From Granulicella sp. L60 (GTDB lineage: Bacteria > Acidobacteriota > Terriglobia > Terriglobales > Acidobacteriaceae), in NCBI RefSeq assembly GCF_009765825.1, contig NZ_LMUR01000022.1, positions 98,087 to 162,086 on the forward strand: a stretch of 64,000 bases of DNA, read 5' to 3'. This document shows, piece after piece, positions 43,481 through 52,245 of the stretch (the first letter of the stretch is position 1; every line of letters begins with the position of its first letter). The position numbers and the translations under genes are program-made. The notes under the pieces are model-generated. The model saw only the letters and a list, made by a program, of their open reading frames with translations. It was not told the DNA's origin and did not search any database.

Positions 43481-45190
43481 ATGTTTACGCACGGTCTTCG
43501 GAATTGGAATCGCAATCGGCAATTTAGTTTAGTGTTCTGGTTTGGATGGGCCTCTTCGGTCTCAGTCTTTGGTCAGACGACGCAAGCGTCTCCTGCTGCG
43601 ATTGCGACACCTGCTGCGGCTACGCCTTCGGCGGTGGTCGAGCCTGCGCATGATGAGCTTTTGCGTGGGACGTATGGGCCGTATCGCGCGAATAATGATT
43701 TGCTGTTCTATCACCTGGACTTGCGCGTCGATCCGGAGAAGAAGTTCATTCGCGGGACGAACACGATCCGGTTCAAGATGCTGCAGGATGGTACGCGGGT
43801 TCAGCTAGAGCTTTATCCTACGCTGCAAATCGACGGGATTTCGTTGGGTAAGACTACGCTGAAGTATGAACGCGATGGCGGCACGGTATATGTGGACTTT
43901 CCCAAGAGACTGCGTGCGGGACGAACTTACTCGATCGACTTTCATTACTCAGGCCATCCGGTGGAGACGGGACGGTTTGGATGCTTTACGTTCAAGAAGG
44001 ATACGGCGGGACATCCGTGGATCAATACGGCTTGCGAAGAGACGGGCGCGTATGTGTGGTGGCCGAATAAAGAGCAGTGGCGCGATGAACCTCAGCAGGG
44101 GATGGAGATCAGCGTCGCGGTACCGAACGGGTTGATGGATATTTCGAACGGGAAGTTTGCAGGGAAGAAAGATCTTGGCGATGGGTATACGCGCTGGGAC
44201 TGGAGGGTGCACTACCCGATCAATAACTACGATGTCGCGCTGAATATCGGCAACTATGTTCACTTCGACGATAAGTTTCAGGGACTCGCGCTGGACTACT
44301 ATGTGCTTCCGGAGGACCTGGATAAGGCGAAGGTGCAGTTCGCGCAGGTGCCGGGGATGATGAAGGCGTACTACCACTATTTGGGGGAGTATCCGTTTAA
44401 GAAGGACGGGTACAAGCTGGTGGAGGCGCCGTATGCGGGGATGGAGCACCAGAGCGCGGTGGCTTATGGGAACCACTTCAAGAACGGCTACTTTGAACGG
44501 GACTGGACGGGGGTTGGGATCAGTCCGCGATTCGACTTCATCATCATTCATGAGAGTGGGCATGAGTGGTTTGGTAACAGCGTGACGGCTGCGGATAAGT
44601 CGGATATGTGGATCCATGAGGGATGGACAACGTATCTGGAGGGCCTGTATGTCGAGTACAACTGGGGCTATGACGATGCGATTCGGTATCTGAATGGGCT
44701 GAAGAAGAAGGTGAAGAACGACCGGCCGATTATTACGGCACGGGGGACGAACGCGGAGCCGCCGCAGGATCAGTACTTCAAGGGTGCGCTGTTTATCAAT
44801 ACGCTGCGCAGCATTGTGAACGACGATACGCGCTGGTGGCCCATTCTGCGTGGCTTCTATCTGAAGTTCAAGTATCAGAACATCACGACGGAGGACGTGG
44901 TTCAGTACTTCAACCAGCAGACGGGTATGGATCTGACTCCGGTGTTCGATCAGTATCTGCGGCACACGGCGATTCCTACGCTGGAGTTGAAGTTCGATGA
45001 GCCGGGTGCGGTCGCTTACCGGTGGGTCGCGGATGAGAAGGCGTTTGCGATGCCGGTGCGTGTAGGTTTGAAGGAGCACTGGGAGACGATTCATCCCACG
45101 ACGGAGTGGCAGACGATGAAGAGTCCGCTGACGAGGGAGCAGTTTGAGGTGGCGACGGAGCTTTACTATATCAACGTCAACAGGATGTAG
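43481..45190 (+). CDS. Exported M1-family aminopeptidase
   Basis: 569-aa zinc metallopeptidase. A signal peptide leads (SLVFWFGWASSVSVFGQTTQ). An N-terminal saddle-like domain is followed by the exopeptidase-type motif YAGMEHQSAVAYGN and the zinc site HESGHEWFGN, with the third ligand Glu in WTTYLEGLYVEY. It ends after the catalytic domain and lacks the long helical C-terminal domain of PepN. Role: degradation of peptides in the periplasm or outside. ATG 43481 preferred over GTG 43457. Confidence 0.9.
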   Translation: MFTHGLRNWNRNRQFSLVFWFGWASSVSVFGQTTQASPAAIATPAAATPSAVVEPAHDELLRGTYGPYRANNDLLFYHLDLRVDPEKKFIRGTNTIRFKMLQDGTRVQLELYPTLQIDGISLGKTTLKYERDGGTVYVDFPKRLRAGRTYSIDFHYSGHPVETGRFGCFTFKKDTAGHPWINTACEETGAYVWWPNKEQWRDEPQQGMEISVAVPNGLMDISNGKFAGKKDLGDGYTRWDWRVHYPINNYDVALNIGNYVHFDDKFQGLALDYYVLPEDLDKAKVQFAQVPGMMKAYYHYLGEYPFKKDGYKLVEAPYAGMEHQSAVAYGNHFKNGYFERDWTGVGISPRFDFIIIHESGHEWFGNSVTAADKSDMWIHEGWTTYLEGLYVEYNWGYDDAIRYLNGLKKKVKNDRPIITARGTNAEPPQDQYFKGALFINTLRSIVNDDTRWWPILRGFYLKFKYQNITTEDVVQYFNQQTGMDLTPVFDQYLRHTAIPTLELKFDEPGAVAYRWVADEKAFAMPVRVGLKEHWETIHPTTEWQTMKSPLTREQFEVATELYYINVNRM

Positions 45191-45287
45191 GGCTGCTTAA
45201 CAAAGATTCGAAGCGGTGCTAGACTTCGAGTTTTCCTTCTGATTTTGGCTTTTGGTGCAATGTAACGGAGTGGAAAGAGAGATTGAT

Positions 45288-46067
45288 ATGCATCCTGACC
45301 TCGAAAAACTGATTGTGTTGCAGGGGCATGATATCGAGGCGAAGCGCCTGCGCGATGAGATGGTGGCGTTGCCGAAGCAGGTGGCGGCGCTAGAGACCAA
45401 GGCGAAGGCGATCCTGGGTCAGCGTGCGGTGGTGGTCGAACTGATTGCGAAGGAAGAGAGCCTGCGACGGCGGCAGGAGTCTGATGTCAAAGATCAGAAG
45501 GCGAAGATCGAACGCACGCGCAAGCATATGGACTTGGCGACGACGACGGTGCAGGTGACCGCGTTTGAGCATGAGATTGCGTTTGCGCAGGCGGAGATTG
45601 GCAAGCTTGAGGACTCCGAGATCGAGAGCATGGAGCGCAGTGAGGGGCTGGAGGCGCAGAAGCTGCTGGCGGATGATGCCGTGACCGATTCGGCGGCGAC
45701 GCTGGAGCGCGAGCGGGTGCGTGCGGCGGAGGTGGTGGCGCAGGATAAGGTGCTGCTGGCGGCGGTCGAGGAGAAGCGCAAGGCGGTGCGGGCGGAGATT
45801 GGCGAGAGTGCGTTGTCTACGTATGACCGTATCGCGAAGGGCAAGGGAACGGCGGTGGCTGAGGCGGTGAATCAGAAGTGCACAGCATGCCAGATGATGG
45901 TGCGGCCCCAGCGGTGGAACGATCTGCGCGACCGAGGCAACGACGAGACGATGATGACGTGCGAGAGCTGCGGCCGGCTGCTGTACTACGACCCGGCACG
46001 CGACGCTCCGCAGCGAAAGACGGTTCCGGTAGAGAGTATTGCAGCATCGATCATACGTTCGCTTTGA
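45288..46067 (+). CDS. Coiled-coil protein with C4 zinc ribbon (CdsZ/CT398 type)
   Basis: 259 aa. A long antiparallel coiled coil (about residues 5-190) is followed by a zinc ribbon with two CxxC pairs, KCTACQMMV and MTCESCGRLL. This is the DUF164/CT398 architecture, implicated in chlamydial type III secretion and sigma-54 contacts and in other bacteria of unknown role. GAGAGA precedes ATG 45288. The next gene follows after 32 bp and may be in the same transcript. Confidence 0.85.
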   Translation: MHPDLEKLIVLQGHDIEAKRLRDEMVALPKQVAALETKAKAILGQRAVVVELIAKEESLRRRQESDVKDQKAKIERTRKHMDLATTTVQVTAFEHEIAFAQAEIGKLEDSEIESMERSEGLEAQKLLADDAVTDSAATLERERVRAAEVVAQDKVLLAAVEEKRKAVRAEIGESALSTYDRIAKGKGTAVAEAVNQKCTACQMMVRPQRWNDLRDRGNDETMMTCESCGRLLYYDPARDAPQRKTVPVESIAASIIRSL

Positions 46068-46099
46068 ATAACGATTCGCTGTAGGCGGTCAGGACGAGT

Positions 46100-46627
46100 G
46101 TGAAGAGAGTTTGTATTGATATGGACGAGGTGATGGCGGATGCGTTGGGTGAGCATCTGCTCCGCTATAACCGGTACTATGGAGAGCAGATCACGCTCGA
46201 CGATCTCCATGGGAAGTGGCTGTGGGATGTGGTCTCGACGGATCGGCACGCGGTGCTTGAGGCTCATCTTCGGTCAGAGGATTTCTTCGACGTATTGCAG
46301 GTGATGCCGGAGTCGCAGCGGGTGATACGTCGGCTGCAGATGAATTATGAGGTGTTTATCGCGACGGCTGCGATGGAGATCCCTACTTCGTTCGAACAGA
46401 AGTACAGATGGCTGGAGCGGCACTTTCCGTTCATCCCTGCATCGCATATCGTTTACTGCGGAGATAAGGGAATTCTTCGGGCGGACTATCTGATCGACGA
46501 CAATCCGCGGCAGCTAAGGCGATTTTCTGGCGAGGGGATACTTTATAGCTCGCCGCATAACGCCGGGGTGACAGGATATAAGAGGGTGAATGACTGGCTT
46601 GAGGTGGAGAAGCTGTTTCTGAGCTAG
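46100..46627 (+). CDS. 5'(3')-deoxyribonucleotidase-like HAD phosphatase
   Basis: 175-aa member of the NT5C branch of HAD hydrolases. The nucleophile motif is CIDMDEVMAD (Asp7, Asp9), a helical cap follows, then the phosphate-binding IATAAME and the metal-binding YLIDDNPRQL. It probably removes phosphate from (deoxy)nucleotides and so adjusts pools. GTG start with AGGACGAG upstream. Confidence 0.85.
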   Translation: MKRVCIDMDEVMADALGEHLLRYNRYYGEQITLDDLHGKWLWDVVSTDRHAVLEAHLRSEDFFDVLQVMPESQRVIRRLQMNYEVFIATAAMEIPTSFEQKYRWLERHFPFIPASHIVYCGDKGILRADYLIDDNPRQLRRFSGEGILYSSPHNAGVTGYKRVNDWLEVEKLFLS

Positions 46628-46689
46628 GCAAGCGTGGTGGCATTTTCTGAAGGTGGTTTGGTTTCCTGCGGTTCGAAGTTTCCGCGTCT

Positions 46690-47130
46690 TTATGACGCGT
46701 AGAGATTGGATTCGAAGCGCTGGAACACGTCGTCGGACCAGGCGTGCGAGGATTTTTTCCAGATGTCTCCCTGCTCTTCGAGGAAGTTTGGGAAGTTCAT
46801 CTGGCAGTAGCCGCATCGTGCTCTGAAGTCGTAGAGCGCCTGTGGAGTGCCGTCGAGGTAGAGGGCGGCCTGCATGCCGTCGCGGGACCACTCGACGGAG
46901 GCGATGCGCTGGGGCTCGGGGCGCTGATTTTCTGCATCGCTTTTGGCGAGGGCAGCGACGTTGTAGATGAGCATGGCATCGAGGATGGCGTGATCGTGCT
47001 GCTCCTGCGAACGGTCGCAGGCGTAGAAGTAGCCGGCGACGCCTTCGTCCTCAAAGACTACGGTCCATGGAACGATGGGTGAGTCGGAGGAGAGAAAGGC
47101 GCGGCCAGGAGTGAAGGAGAGCGACTGCAT
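46690..47130 (-). CDS. DUF2251-like protein
   Basis: 146-aa soluble protein. The early PWTVVFEDEGVAGYFYACD is reminiscent of DUF2251, and YDFRARCGYCQMNFPNFLE holds two nearby cysteines. It has no signal peptide or membrane segment. Function unknown. ATG 47130 is preferred, with a TATCGT box 7 nt upstream; a GTG at 47139 is possible. Confidence 0.6.
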   Translation of the reverse strand: MQSLSFTPGRAFLSSDSPIVPWTVVFEDEGVAGYFYACDRSQEQHDHAILDAMLIYNVAALAKSDAENQRPEPQRIASVEWSRDGMQAALYLDGTPQALYDFRARCGYCQMNFPNFLEEQGDIWKKSSHAWSDDVFQRFESNLYAS

Positions 47131-47257
47131 ATATCTCACGATACACTCGAAGGTGAAGCTGTTGGTTGCGTGTGTGAGCGTGTTTCTGTGGGACGCTGCG
47201 GACGATGGCGAGATGTGGGATGAGAATAATGACAGGTAAAGGTCGGCAATTCAGCGA

Positions 47258-48460
47258 ATGAGGCTTCCCCGCATCAGGATCGGTCGACCCCAGCAGATGG
47301 CGCTGCTGCTGCTGCTGGTTTTTCTGGCAGAGTGCCTATGGGTGGTGAGCAGGCAGCAGCTGTCGCAGCAGGACTATCGGTATGCCGAGTGCGGGCGTGA
47401 GATGTGGGAGCGGCCTTCGCCTCTGGCCGGTTACTTTACAACCTGCGGAAATTTGAATGGTGATGGGACGTTTGCGTATCGGGTGGCGGGACTGCCGCTG
47501 ACCGTTCAGCGTCTGGTGATGCTGGGGGCCGATAAGCTGCGGAGGCCAGAGAACCGGCTGTATACAGATGGGACGCTTCGCGGCTCGATGTGGGAGGCTC
47601 GGCATCAGCTGTACAGCGTGAAGTATCTGCTGCACCTGTCGTTTATCTTTTTTGCGCTGTGGCTGGGTGCGGGGCTGTGGTGGGTGTCGAGGCGGCTGTT
47701 TGGCAATGAGGGCGGATTTTTTGCGCTGGGATTGTACTGCTTTTGTCCGGCGATTATAAGGTTTGCGGTGACACCGAACAATGATGTGCTGGCGATGTGG
47801 GGACTCTACGGGCTGGTGTATGCAGCGATGGGGGTGGCGCATGCGATGCAGGGACCGCGCAGGAAGTGGAGGCCGCGGATTGCGCTGCTGACGCTGGCGC
47901 TGGGCCTGACGGCGGCGGCGCATCTGCTGGCGGCGATGGTTGGTTTTGTGATGGCGGCGGTGTGGATGATGTATCTGGCGCAGCGGCGACGAAGCTACGT
48001 GATGCAGATTCTTGTCTTCTCTGCGTTGGGTGCGCTGCTGATCCTGTTTGCGTTTTATGCCTTCCGCCTGGCTCCTTTCAGTTATGTGTTTACGGGTGGT
48101 GGAGCGCGGTTCTGGTTTGAGTTGGATGGAGCGCGGCGGTTTTTCCTGAACCTCGTGAACGCGTCGATTGTCGGGGCGACGGTGGTGGCACTGCTGGTGT
48201 TCGCAGGGATGCGCCGTAGTCGCTACTTTGGCAATACGGCTCCTCTTGTGATGACACTTTTACTGCTTCCGCTGGTGACGGTCCAGACAGTGTCTGCGCC
48301 GTGGCTTTGGGCGCTTCCGTTTCTGTTTACGTTTGTAGGCGGGGTATTTGCCGATGCGCTGGAGACACGTCAGCGCAAGATGTTCCTTGTTCTTTCCGGG
48401 GCAATTCTTGTAACGCAGGCGATGATTTGCCTTACGTTTCTGCCGGAGATTGCGCGGTAG
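47258..48460 (+). CDS. Polytopic membrane protein, GT-C/PMT-like layout
   Basis: 400 aa with nine to ten predicted helices. The first extracytoplasmic loop after helix 1 is long (YRYAECGREMWERPSPLAGY) and is followed by dense helices such as GGFFALGLYCFCPAIIRFAV and FTFVGGVFADALE. This layout resembles GT-C glycosyltransferases, but the usual acidic catalytic pair after helix 1 is not obvious, so enzyme activity is unproven. The region before the ATG has no strong ribosome binding site. Confidence 0.55.
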   Translation: MRLPRIRIGRPQQMALLLLLVFLAECLWVVSRQQLSQQDYRYAECGREMWERPSPLAGYFTTCGNLNGDGTFAYRVAGLPLTVQRLVMLGADKLRRPENRLYTDGTLRGSMWEARHQLYSVKYLLHLSFIFFALWLGAGLWWVSRRLFGNEGGFFALGLYCFCPAIIRFAVTPNNDVLAMWGLYGLVYAAMGVAHAMQGPRRKWRPRIALLTLALGLTAAAHLLAAMVGFVMAAVWMMYLAQRRRSYVMQILVFSALGALLILFAFYAFRLAPFSYVFTGGGARFWFELDGARRFFLNLVNASIVGATVVALLVFAGMRRSRYFGNTAPLVMTLLLLPLVTVQTVSAPWLWALPFLFTFVGGVFADALETRQRKMFLVLSGAILVTQAMICLTFLPEIAR

Positions 48461-48583
48461 GTTGCACGGCTGAATCTGAGTCGTCACTGGCGGCGCTCTG
48501 CGATTGCTGCGAAGTTGGCGGATGTGCTGCATAATAAGTCGGCACCCCTGACACACAGTTACGACCTGAAGGATGACCCGTCC

Positions 48584-50356
48584 GTGAAGATGAAAGCTCT
48601 GTTACGTCCTGCCATAACGGCCTGTGCTCTTAGTGCGCTACTGCTCGTGAGTGGATGCCACCGGCATCGTAAATCGAAGTCCGCGCTGAATACGACGGCT
48701 TACTCGGACCAGTTGCAGGAGTTGGTGAAGAAGAAGGCGCTGCCGCCGGAGAAGGTGGATACGAGCAAGGTGCCGAATCTGCGTTGGCCGAACTTCTCAG
48801 ACTACGAGCCGATTGTGACGACCTTCTACGACGATCGTAACTACGAGGTTGCGTGGACGCGGGACGGCGCGCCGACGGCTACGGCTACGGCCTTCATTCA
48901 GCAGTTTCACGATGCGGCTGTGAAGGGGTTGATTCCGGAGGACTATGACGATTCGCGATGGGCGAACCGCGTGCAGGCGCTTACGAGCAAGTCAGCCGAT
49001 GCGATCTCTCTGTTCGACGTGGCGATGACGGTCAATGTGATGCGTTACATCTCCGATCTGCGGATCGGGCGGGTGAATCCGCAGCACTTTAGCTTCGATA
49101 TCAATGTGCAGGATAAGAAGTATGACTTGGCGGAGTTTGTCTCTGATAACGCGGTGGATGCAACGGATGTACCGAAGCTGATCGAGAGTGTAGAGCCGGA
49201 CTCGGACGAGTACAGGAAGACGGAGGCGGCGCTGGCGCACTATCTCGACCTCGCGAAGCAGCAGGGGCAGGCAGGCATTGAGCCGCTGCCGACCGTCGCG
49301 AAGGCGGTTGCCGTTGGTGGAGAGTATCCGGCGGCAGATGCTTTGTTGACGCGGCTGCGGTTGGAGGGAGACGCGCCGGATGGGGGATCGGATGCTCAGG
49401 CGAGTCATAGCTCGGTCTTCGATGCTGCTCTGTCGGATGCGGTGAAGCACTATCAGCATCGGCATGGAATTGCAGAGGACGGGAAGTTGACAGCGCAGAC
49501 GATCAAGTCGCTGAATGTGCCGATGGATGAGCGGGTGGCTCAGCTGCAGGATTCGCTGGAGCGCTGGCGCTGGCTGCCCGATCCTTATCTGCATGCGCGG
49601 CTGATGGTGAATCTGCCGGAGTTTGTGCTGCGTGGCTTTGACGCAAACCACAAGCTCGACTTCACGATGCGCGTGGTGGTTGGCAAGGTGATGGGAGAGC
49701 ATGAGACTCCTGTGTTTACTCACATGATGAAGTATCTTGTGTTCCGGCCGTACTGGAATGTGCCGGTCGATATTGCGCGGAAGGAGTTGGTTCCTCATAT
49801 CGAGGCGAACCGTGGATATCTTGCGAGCAAGAACTTCGAGGTGACCGACAGCAAGGGCGTGGTGCAGACCGACTATACGGCGCGGCAGGTCGGGCAGGGC
49901 GGCGTGATGGTACGGGAGAAGCCGGGGCCGAAGAACTCGCTGGGACTGGTGAAGTTCATATTCCCGAACCAGTACGACATTTATCTGCACTCGACGCCAG
50001 CTGTTTCGCTGTTCGAGCAGACGCGGAGGGACTTCAGTCACGGATGTATCCGAGTGCAGAAGCCAGCGGATCTTGCGGCCTGGGTGCTGCAAGGACAGGG
50101 CGGAGATTGGGATCTGCAGAAGGTGCAGGAGGCGATGAACAATGGACCGGACAACAAGACAGTGAGCCTGAAGACGCCGCTGCCGATCGTGATCTTCTAC
50201 CTGACGGCGATTGTGGATGAGGACGATGAGGTCCACTTCTTCGACGATATCTATCGGTATGACGAGGAGATGCAAAAGGTTTTTTCGAAGGGACCGCCGT
50301 ACCCTCAGAAACCGGAGCAGGTGGTGCCGAAGACGAAACAGGGTGACACCGCGTAG
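48584..50356 (+). CDS. L,D-transpeptidase, YcbB/LdtD type
   Basis: 590-aa peptidoglycan cross-linking enzyme. A lipoprotein-type signal ends SALLLVSGC. Then come an N-terminal scaffold domain, a peptidoglycan-binding module (LSDAVKHYQHRHGIAEDGKL) and a YkuD domain with the catalytic motif SHGCIRVQKPADLA. It makes 3-3 cross-links and can confer resistance to some beta-lactams. GTG 48584 is chosen because AAGGA lies 9 nt upstream; ATG 48590 is close behind. Confidence 0.9.
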   Translation: MKMKALLRPAITACALSALLLVSGCHRHRKSKSALNTTAYSDQLQELVKKKALPPEKVDTSKVPNLRWPNFSDYEPIVTTFYDDRNYEVAWTRDGAPTATATAFIQQFHDAAVKGLIPEDYDDSRWANRVQALTSKSADAISLFDVAMTVNVMRYISDLRIGRVNPQHFSFDINVQDKKYDLAEFVSDNAVDATDVPKLIESVEPDSDEYRKTEAALAHYLDLAKQQGQAGIEPLPTVAKAVAVGGEYPAADALLTRLRLEGDAPDGGSDAQASHSSVFDAALSDAVKHYQHRHGIAEDGKLTAQTIKSLNVPMDERVAQLQDSLERWRWLPDPYLHARLMVNLPEFVLRGFDANHKLDFTMRVVVGKVMGEHETPVFTHMMKYLVFRPYWNVPVDIARKELVPHIEANRGYLASKNFEVTDSKGVVQTDYTARQVGQGGVMVREKPGPKNSLGLVKFIFPNQYDIYLHSTPAVSLFEQTRRDFSHGCIRVQKPADLAAWVLQGQGGDWDLQKVQEAMNNGPDNKTVSLKTPLPIVIFYLTAIVDEDDEVHFFDDIYRYDEEMQKVFSKGPPYPQKPEQVVPKTKQGDTA

Positions 50357-50365
50357 GGGAGTTTG

Positions 50366-50371
50366 TAGACT
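50366..50371 (+). promoter_or_regulatory. -10-like box of the YdeI-family gene
   Basis: TAGACT, 7 nt before ATG 50379; no Shine-Dalgarno site. Confidence 0.4.
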
Positions 50372-50378
50372 GTCTGCC

Positions 50379-51014
50379 ATGACGAAGCCTGGTCTTGATC
50401 CGAGGGTGGATGCGTACCTTTCGACGGTCGCGCCGTTTGCGCTTCCGGTGCTCGAACATCTGCGGGAGATGGTGCATAAGGGCTGTCCGGGGGTGGAGGA
50501 GACGATGAAGTGGAGCAGGCCCTTCTTCGTCTATCACGGTGCGATTCTGGGCAACATGTCGGCGTTCAAGGAGCACTGCAGCTTCGGCTTCTGGGGTGAG
50601 GAGATTGCTGCTTCGCTGCGGGAGGCTAAGGCGCTGAAGGGCGATGGGATGGGTTCGCTAGGTCGGATTACCAGTGTGAAGGATCTGCCGTCCGACAAGC
50701 TGATGCTTGGTTGGATTCGTCAGGCGGCGGCGCTTGTGGACAAGGGCGAGTATACGAGTCCGATTGCGGCGCGGCGAAGGGTGGTGAAGGCGCCGAAGCC
50801 GGTGGTGGAAGCTCCTGCGGAGCTGGTGTCGGCGCTGAAGAGGAACAAGAAGGCTGCTGCGGTATTTGAGGGGTTCAGTCCGAGCGCGAGACGTGAGTAC
50901 ATCGATTGGGTTGCTGAGGCGAAGCGTCCGGAGACGCGGGAGAAGCGGATCGCTACTGCGGTTGAGTGGATCGCTGAAGGGAAGCAGAGGAACTGGAAGT
51001 ATCAAAACTGTTAG
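50379..51014 (+). CDS. YdeI/OmdA-family protein
   Basis: 211 aa. The N-terminal part (DAYLSTVAPFALPVLEHLRE, VEETMKWSRPFFVYHG) is a DUF1801-like fold. The C-terminal part (ALKRNKKAAAVFEGFSPSAR then REYIDWVAEAKRPETREKRI) is the OmdA helical domain. Members are linked to stress and antimicrobial peptide resistance but the biochemical role is unclear. Immediately followed by a convergent YjbR-type gene. Confidence 0.82.
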   Translation: MTKPGLDPRVDAYLSTVAPFALPVLEHLREMVHKGCPGVEETMKWSRPFFVYHGAILGNMSAFKEHCSFGFWGEEIAASLREAKALKGDGMGSLGRITSVKDLPSDKLMLGWIRQAAALVDKGEYTSPIAARRRVVKAPKPVVEAPAELVSALKRNKKAAAVFEGFSPSARREYIDWVAEAKRPETREKRIATAVEWIAEGKQRNWKYQNC

Positions 51015-51051
51015 CTATTCTGCTGAGCGGTCTTTGGTGGTGCGGTGGTGG

Positions 51052-51585
51052 TTATTTGGTGGCTTTCTTCTGGCTCTTTGCGGGCTTGGACTTTGCGGGT
51101 GGGGATTTCGGAGAAGGAGCTTTGGCGGGGGTCTTTGCGGCGGCTTTTGCGGCGAGGATTTTTCTGCGATCGGCGATGAGGCGTCTCTGCTGGGTGGCGG
51201 GGAGGGCGAGGAGGTCGCGGGTCTTCTGGGGCATCTTGGCGAGGGTGAGGGCGTGGGCGGCGGTGAGCTGCTCTTCCCACTCGGGGTTGCGGAAGACGCC
51301 CCAGTGTTCGATGGCGACCCAGTGGATGCGGGCGAGGTATGGAGCGGGGCGGATGCCTTCGGTCTCGAGGAGTTCGGCGTAGCGCTCCGGGCCGGCGGAG
51401 TAGGAGATGAGGCGGGTGGACTGATCTCGTTCGGGGCTATTGTTAGCGCTCAGGTTGATTACGGCGAACATCTTGCCGCCGATGGCCTTGTCTCCTGCCC
51501 AGAAGACGAGGCTGCCACCCCATTGGACGGTCTCGACGACGTGGGGGAGGGTGAGGAGAAAGGCTCGGATGCGTTCGACGTCCAT
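51052..51585 (-). CDS. MmcQ/YjbR-family protein with basic tail
   Basis: 177 aa. The N-terminal domain (MDVERIRAFLLTLPHVVETV, GDKAIGGKMFAVINL, GVFRNPEW) is the double-wing YjbR fold with possible DNA-binding. The last 30-35 residues are Lys/Ala/Pro-rich (AKTPAKAPSPKSPPAKSKPA), like histone H1 tails, and would bind DNA without sequence preference. No Shine-Dalgarno site, but TATACT lies 5 nt before the ATG. Confidence 0.85.
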   Translation of the reverse strand: MDVERIRAFLLTLPHVVETVQWGGSLVFWAGDKAIGGKMFAVINLSANNSPERDQSTRLISYSAGPERYAELLETEGIRPAPYLARIHWVAIEHWGVFRNPEWEEQLTAAHALTLAKMPQKTRDLLALPATQQRRLIADRRKILAAKAAAKTPAKAPSPKSPPAKSKPAKSQKKATK

Positions 51586-51590
51586 GGGGC

Positions 51591-51596
51591 AGTATA
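51591..51596 (-). promoter_or_regulatory. -10-like box of the YjbR-family gene
   Basis: TATACT on the minus strand, 5 nt before the ATG at 51585. Confidence 0.45.
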
Positions 51597-51639
51597 AGTC
51601 TGGGTGGGGTCGCTTCCTTGCTGTACTTCTCTTGGGGTA

Positions 51640-51669
51640 CCCCCACCCCTCCCCCCTCCCCCCTCCCCT
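51640..51669 (-). repeat. G-quadruplex-capable tract
   Basis: On the minus strand five runs of four to six G are separated by single bases (GGGG-A-GGGGGG-A-GGGGGG-A-GGGG-T-GGGGG). One-base loops give very stable quadruplexes. It lies about 55 bp upstream of the YjbR-family start. Confidence 0.8.
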
Positions 51670-51720
51670 ATGTCAAGTGGCTTATTTGCAATGACTTGCT
51701 GAAAATGGCGCCGCTAAAAT

Positions 51721-51802
51721 TCTCTAAACAAATGGGTTACGGACAAATATTTGTAAATAAATGGCTTATGGGCAAGCTGTTATCAATAAAAGAGTTAGAT
51801 TT
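51721..51802. repeat. AT-rich degenerate direct repeat, 29-bp period
   Basis: Units at 51721-51744 and 51750-51773 agree at 18 of 24 positions around AAAYAAATGGSTTAYGG; a third, weaker unit is at 51779-51802 (13 of 24 to the second). Confidence 0.5.
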
Positions 51803-52070
51803 TTGGGTTTCTATCTCGAGTCTTGAATTTATTTCTCTGATTTAATGATAGCGGGTGAGGGATAACTACTGCGCCAAGGCTATCTCGCATGTTTTCTTTT
51901 ATTTAGGCGAGATGTGGGCTTGACAGGTTTGTGGCCTGATTCGCACATATTATTGCGTTGCTGTGGATGAGAAGGCATACCCCAGTGGCTGAAGCCCCAT
52001 TTCTTACGGAGGCTGGGAGGCCCAAGGGTAAAGCCTTGGGTTACCTCAGAGGCAAAGGCGATAGGCAAGG

Positions 52071-52190
52071 GCAAAAGCAGATCCCTACGGGGTGACAAAA
52101 CAAAGGGGCGAGCAACCACAACCGCAGATCCCCTGCGGGGATGACAAACAATAGGACAAACAAAAGCAAAAGCAAAAGCGGGAGCAATTT
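52071..52190. repeat. Dispersed repeat family B, copy 1
   Basis: Contains GCAGATCCCTACGGG (52077) and GCAGATCCCCTGCGG (52124-52138) separated by a CAAA-rich spacer, then ATGACAAACAA and GGACAAACAA. The same order and spacing occur at 57738-57905. CGCAG/CTGCG forms a small hairpin in the second box. Confidence 0.75.
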
Positions 52191-52245
52191 CAGAAGCTGT
52201 CTAAAAACTTGAGACGTAATTTTCTGTTCTGTAGCGGCAGTGGAG

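Larger units (their letters stand above)
51597..52245. other. Gene-free repeat-rich interval
   Basis: About 650 bp without a supported gene, much more AT-rich than the flanks after 51670. It contains, in order, a C-rich tract (51640-51669), an AT-rich 29-bp-period repeat (51721-51802), a CCCAAGG/CCTTGGG hairpin (52021-52040), repeat family B (52071-52190) and three CAAAAG hexamers (52161-52178). Confidence 0.75.

Noticed and set aside
51721..51802. CRISPR array
   Set aside because: The repeat units are degenerate, have no spacer pattern and no cas genes are in the window.
51880..52119. Open frame with basic residues on the minus strand
   Set aside because: Built from the hairpin and repeat B sequences in a gene-free interval; no conserved pattern.
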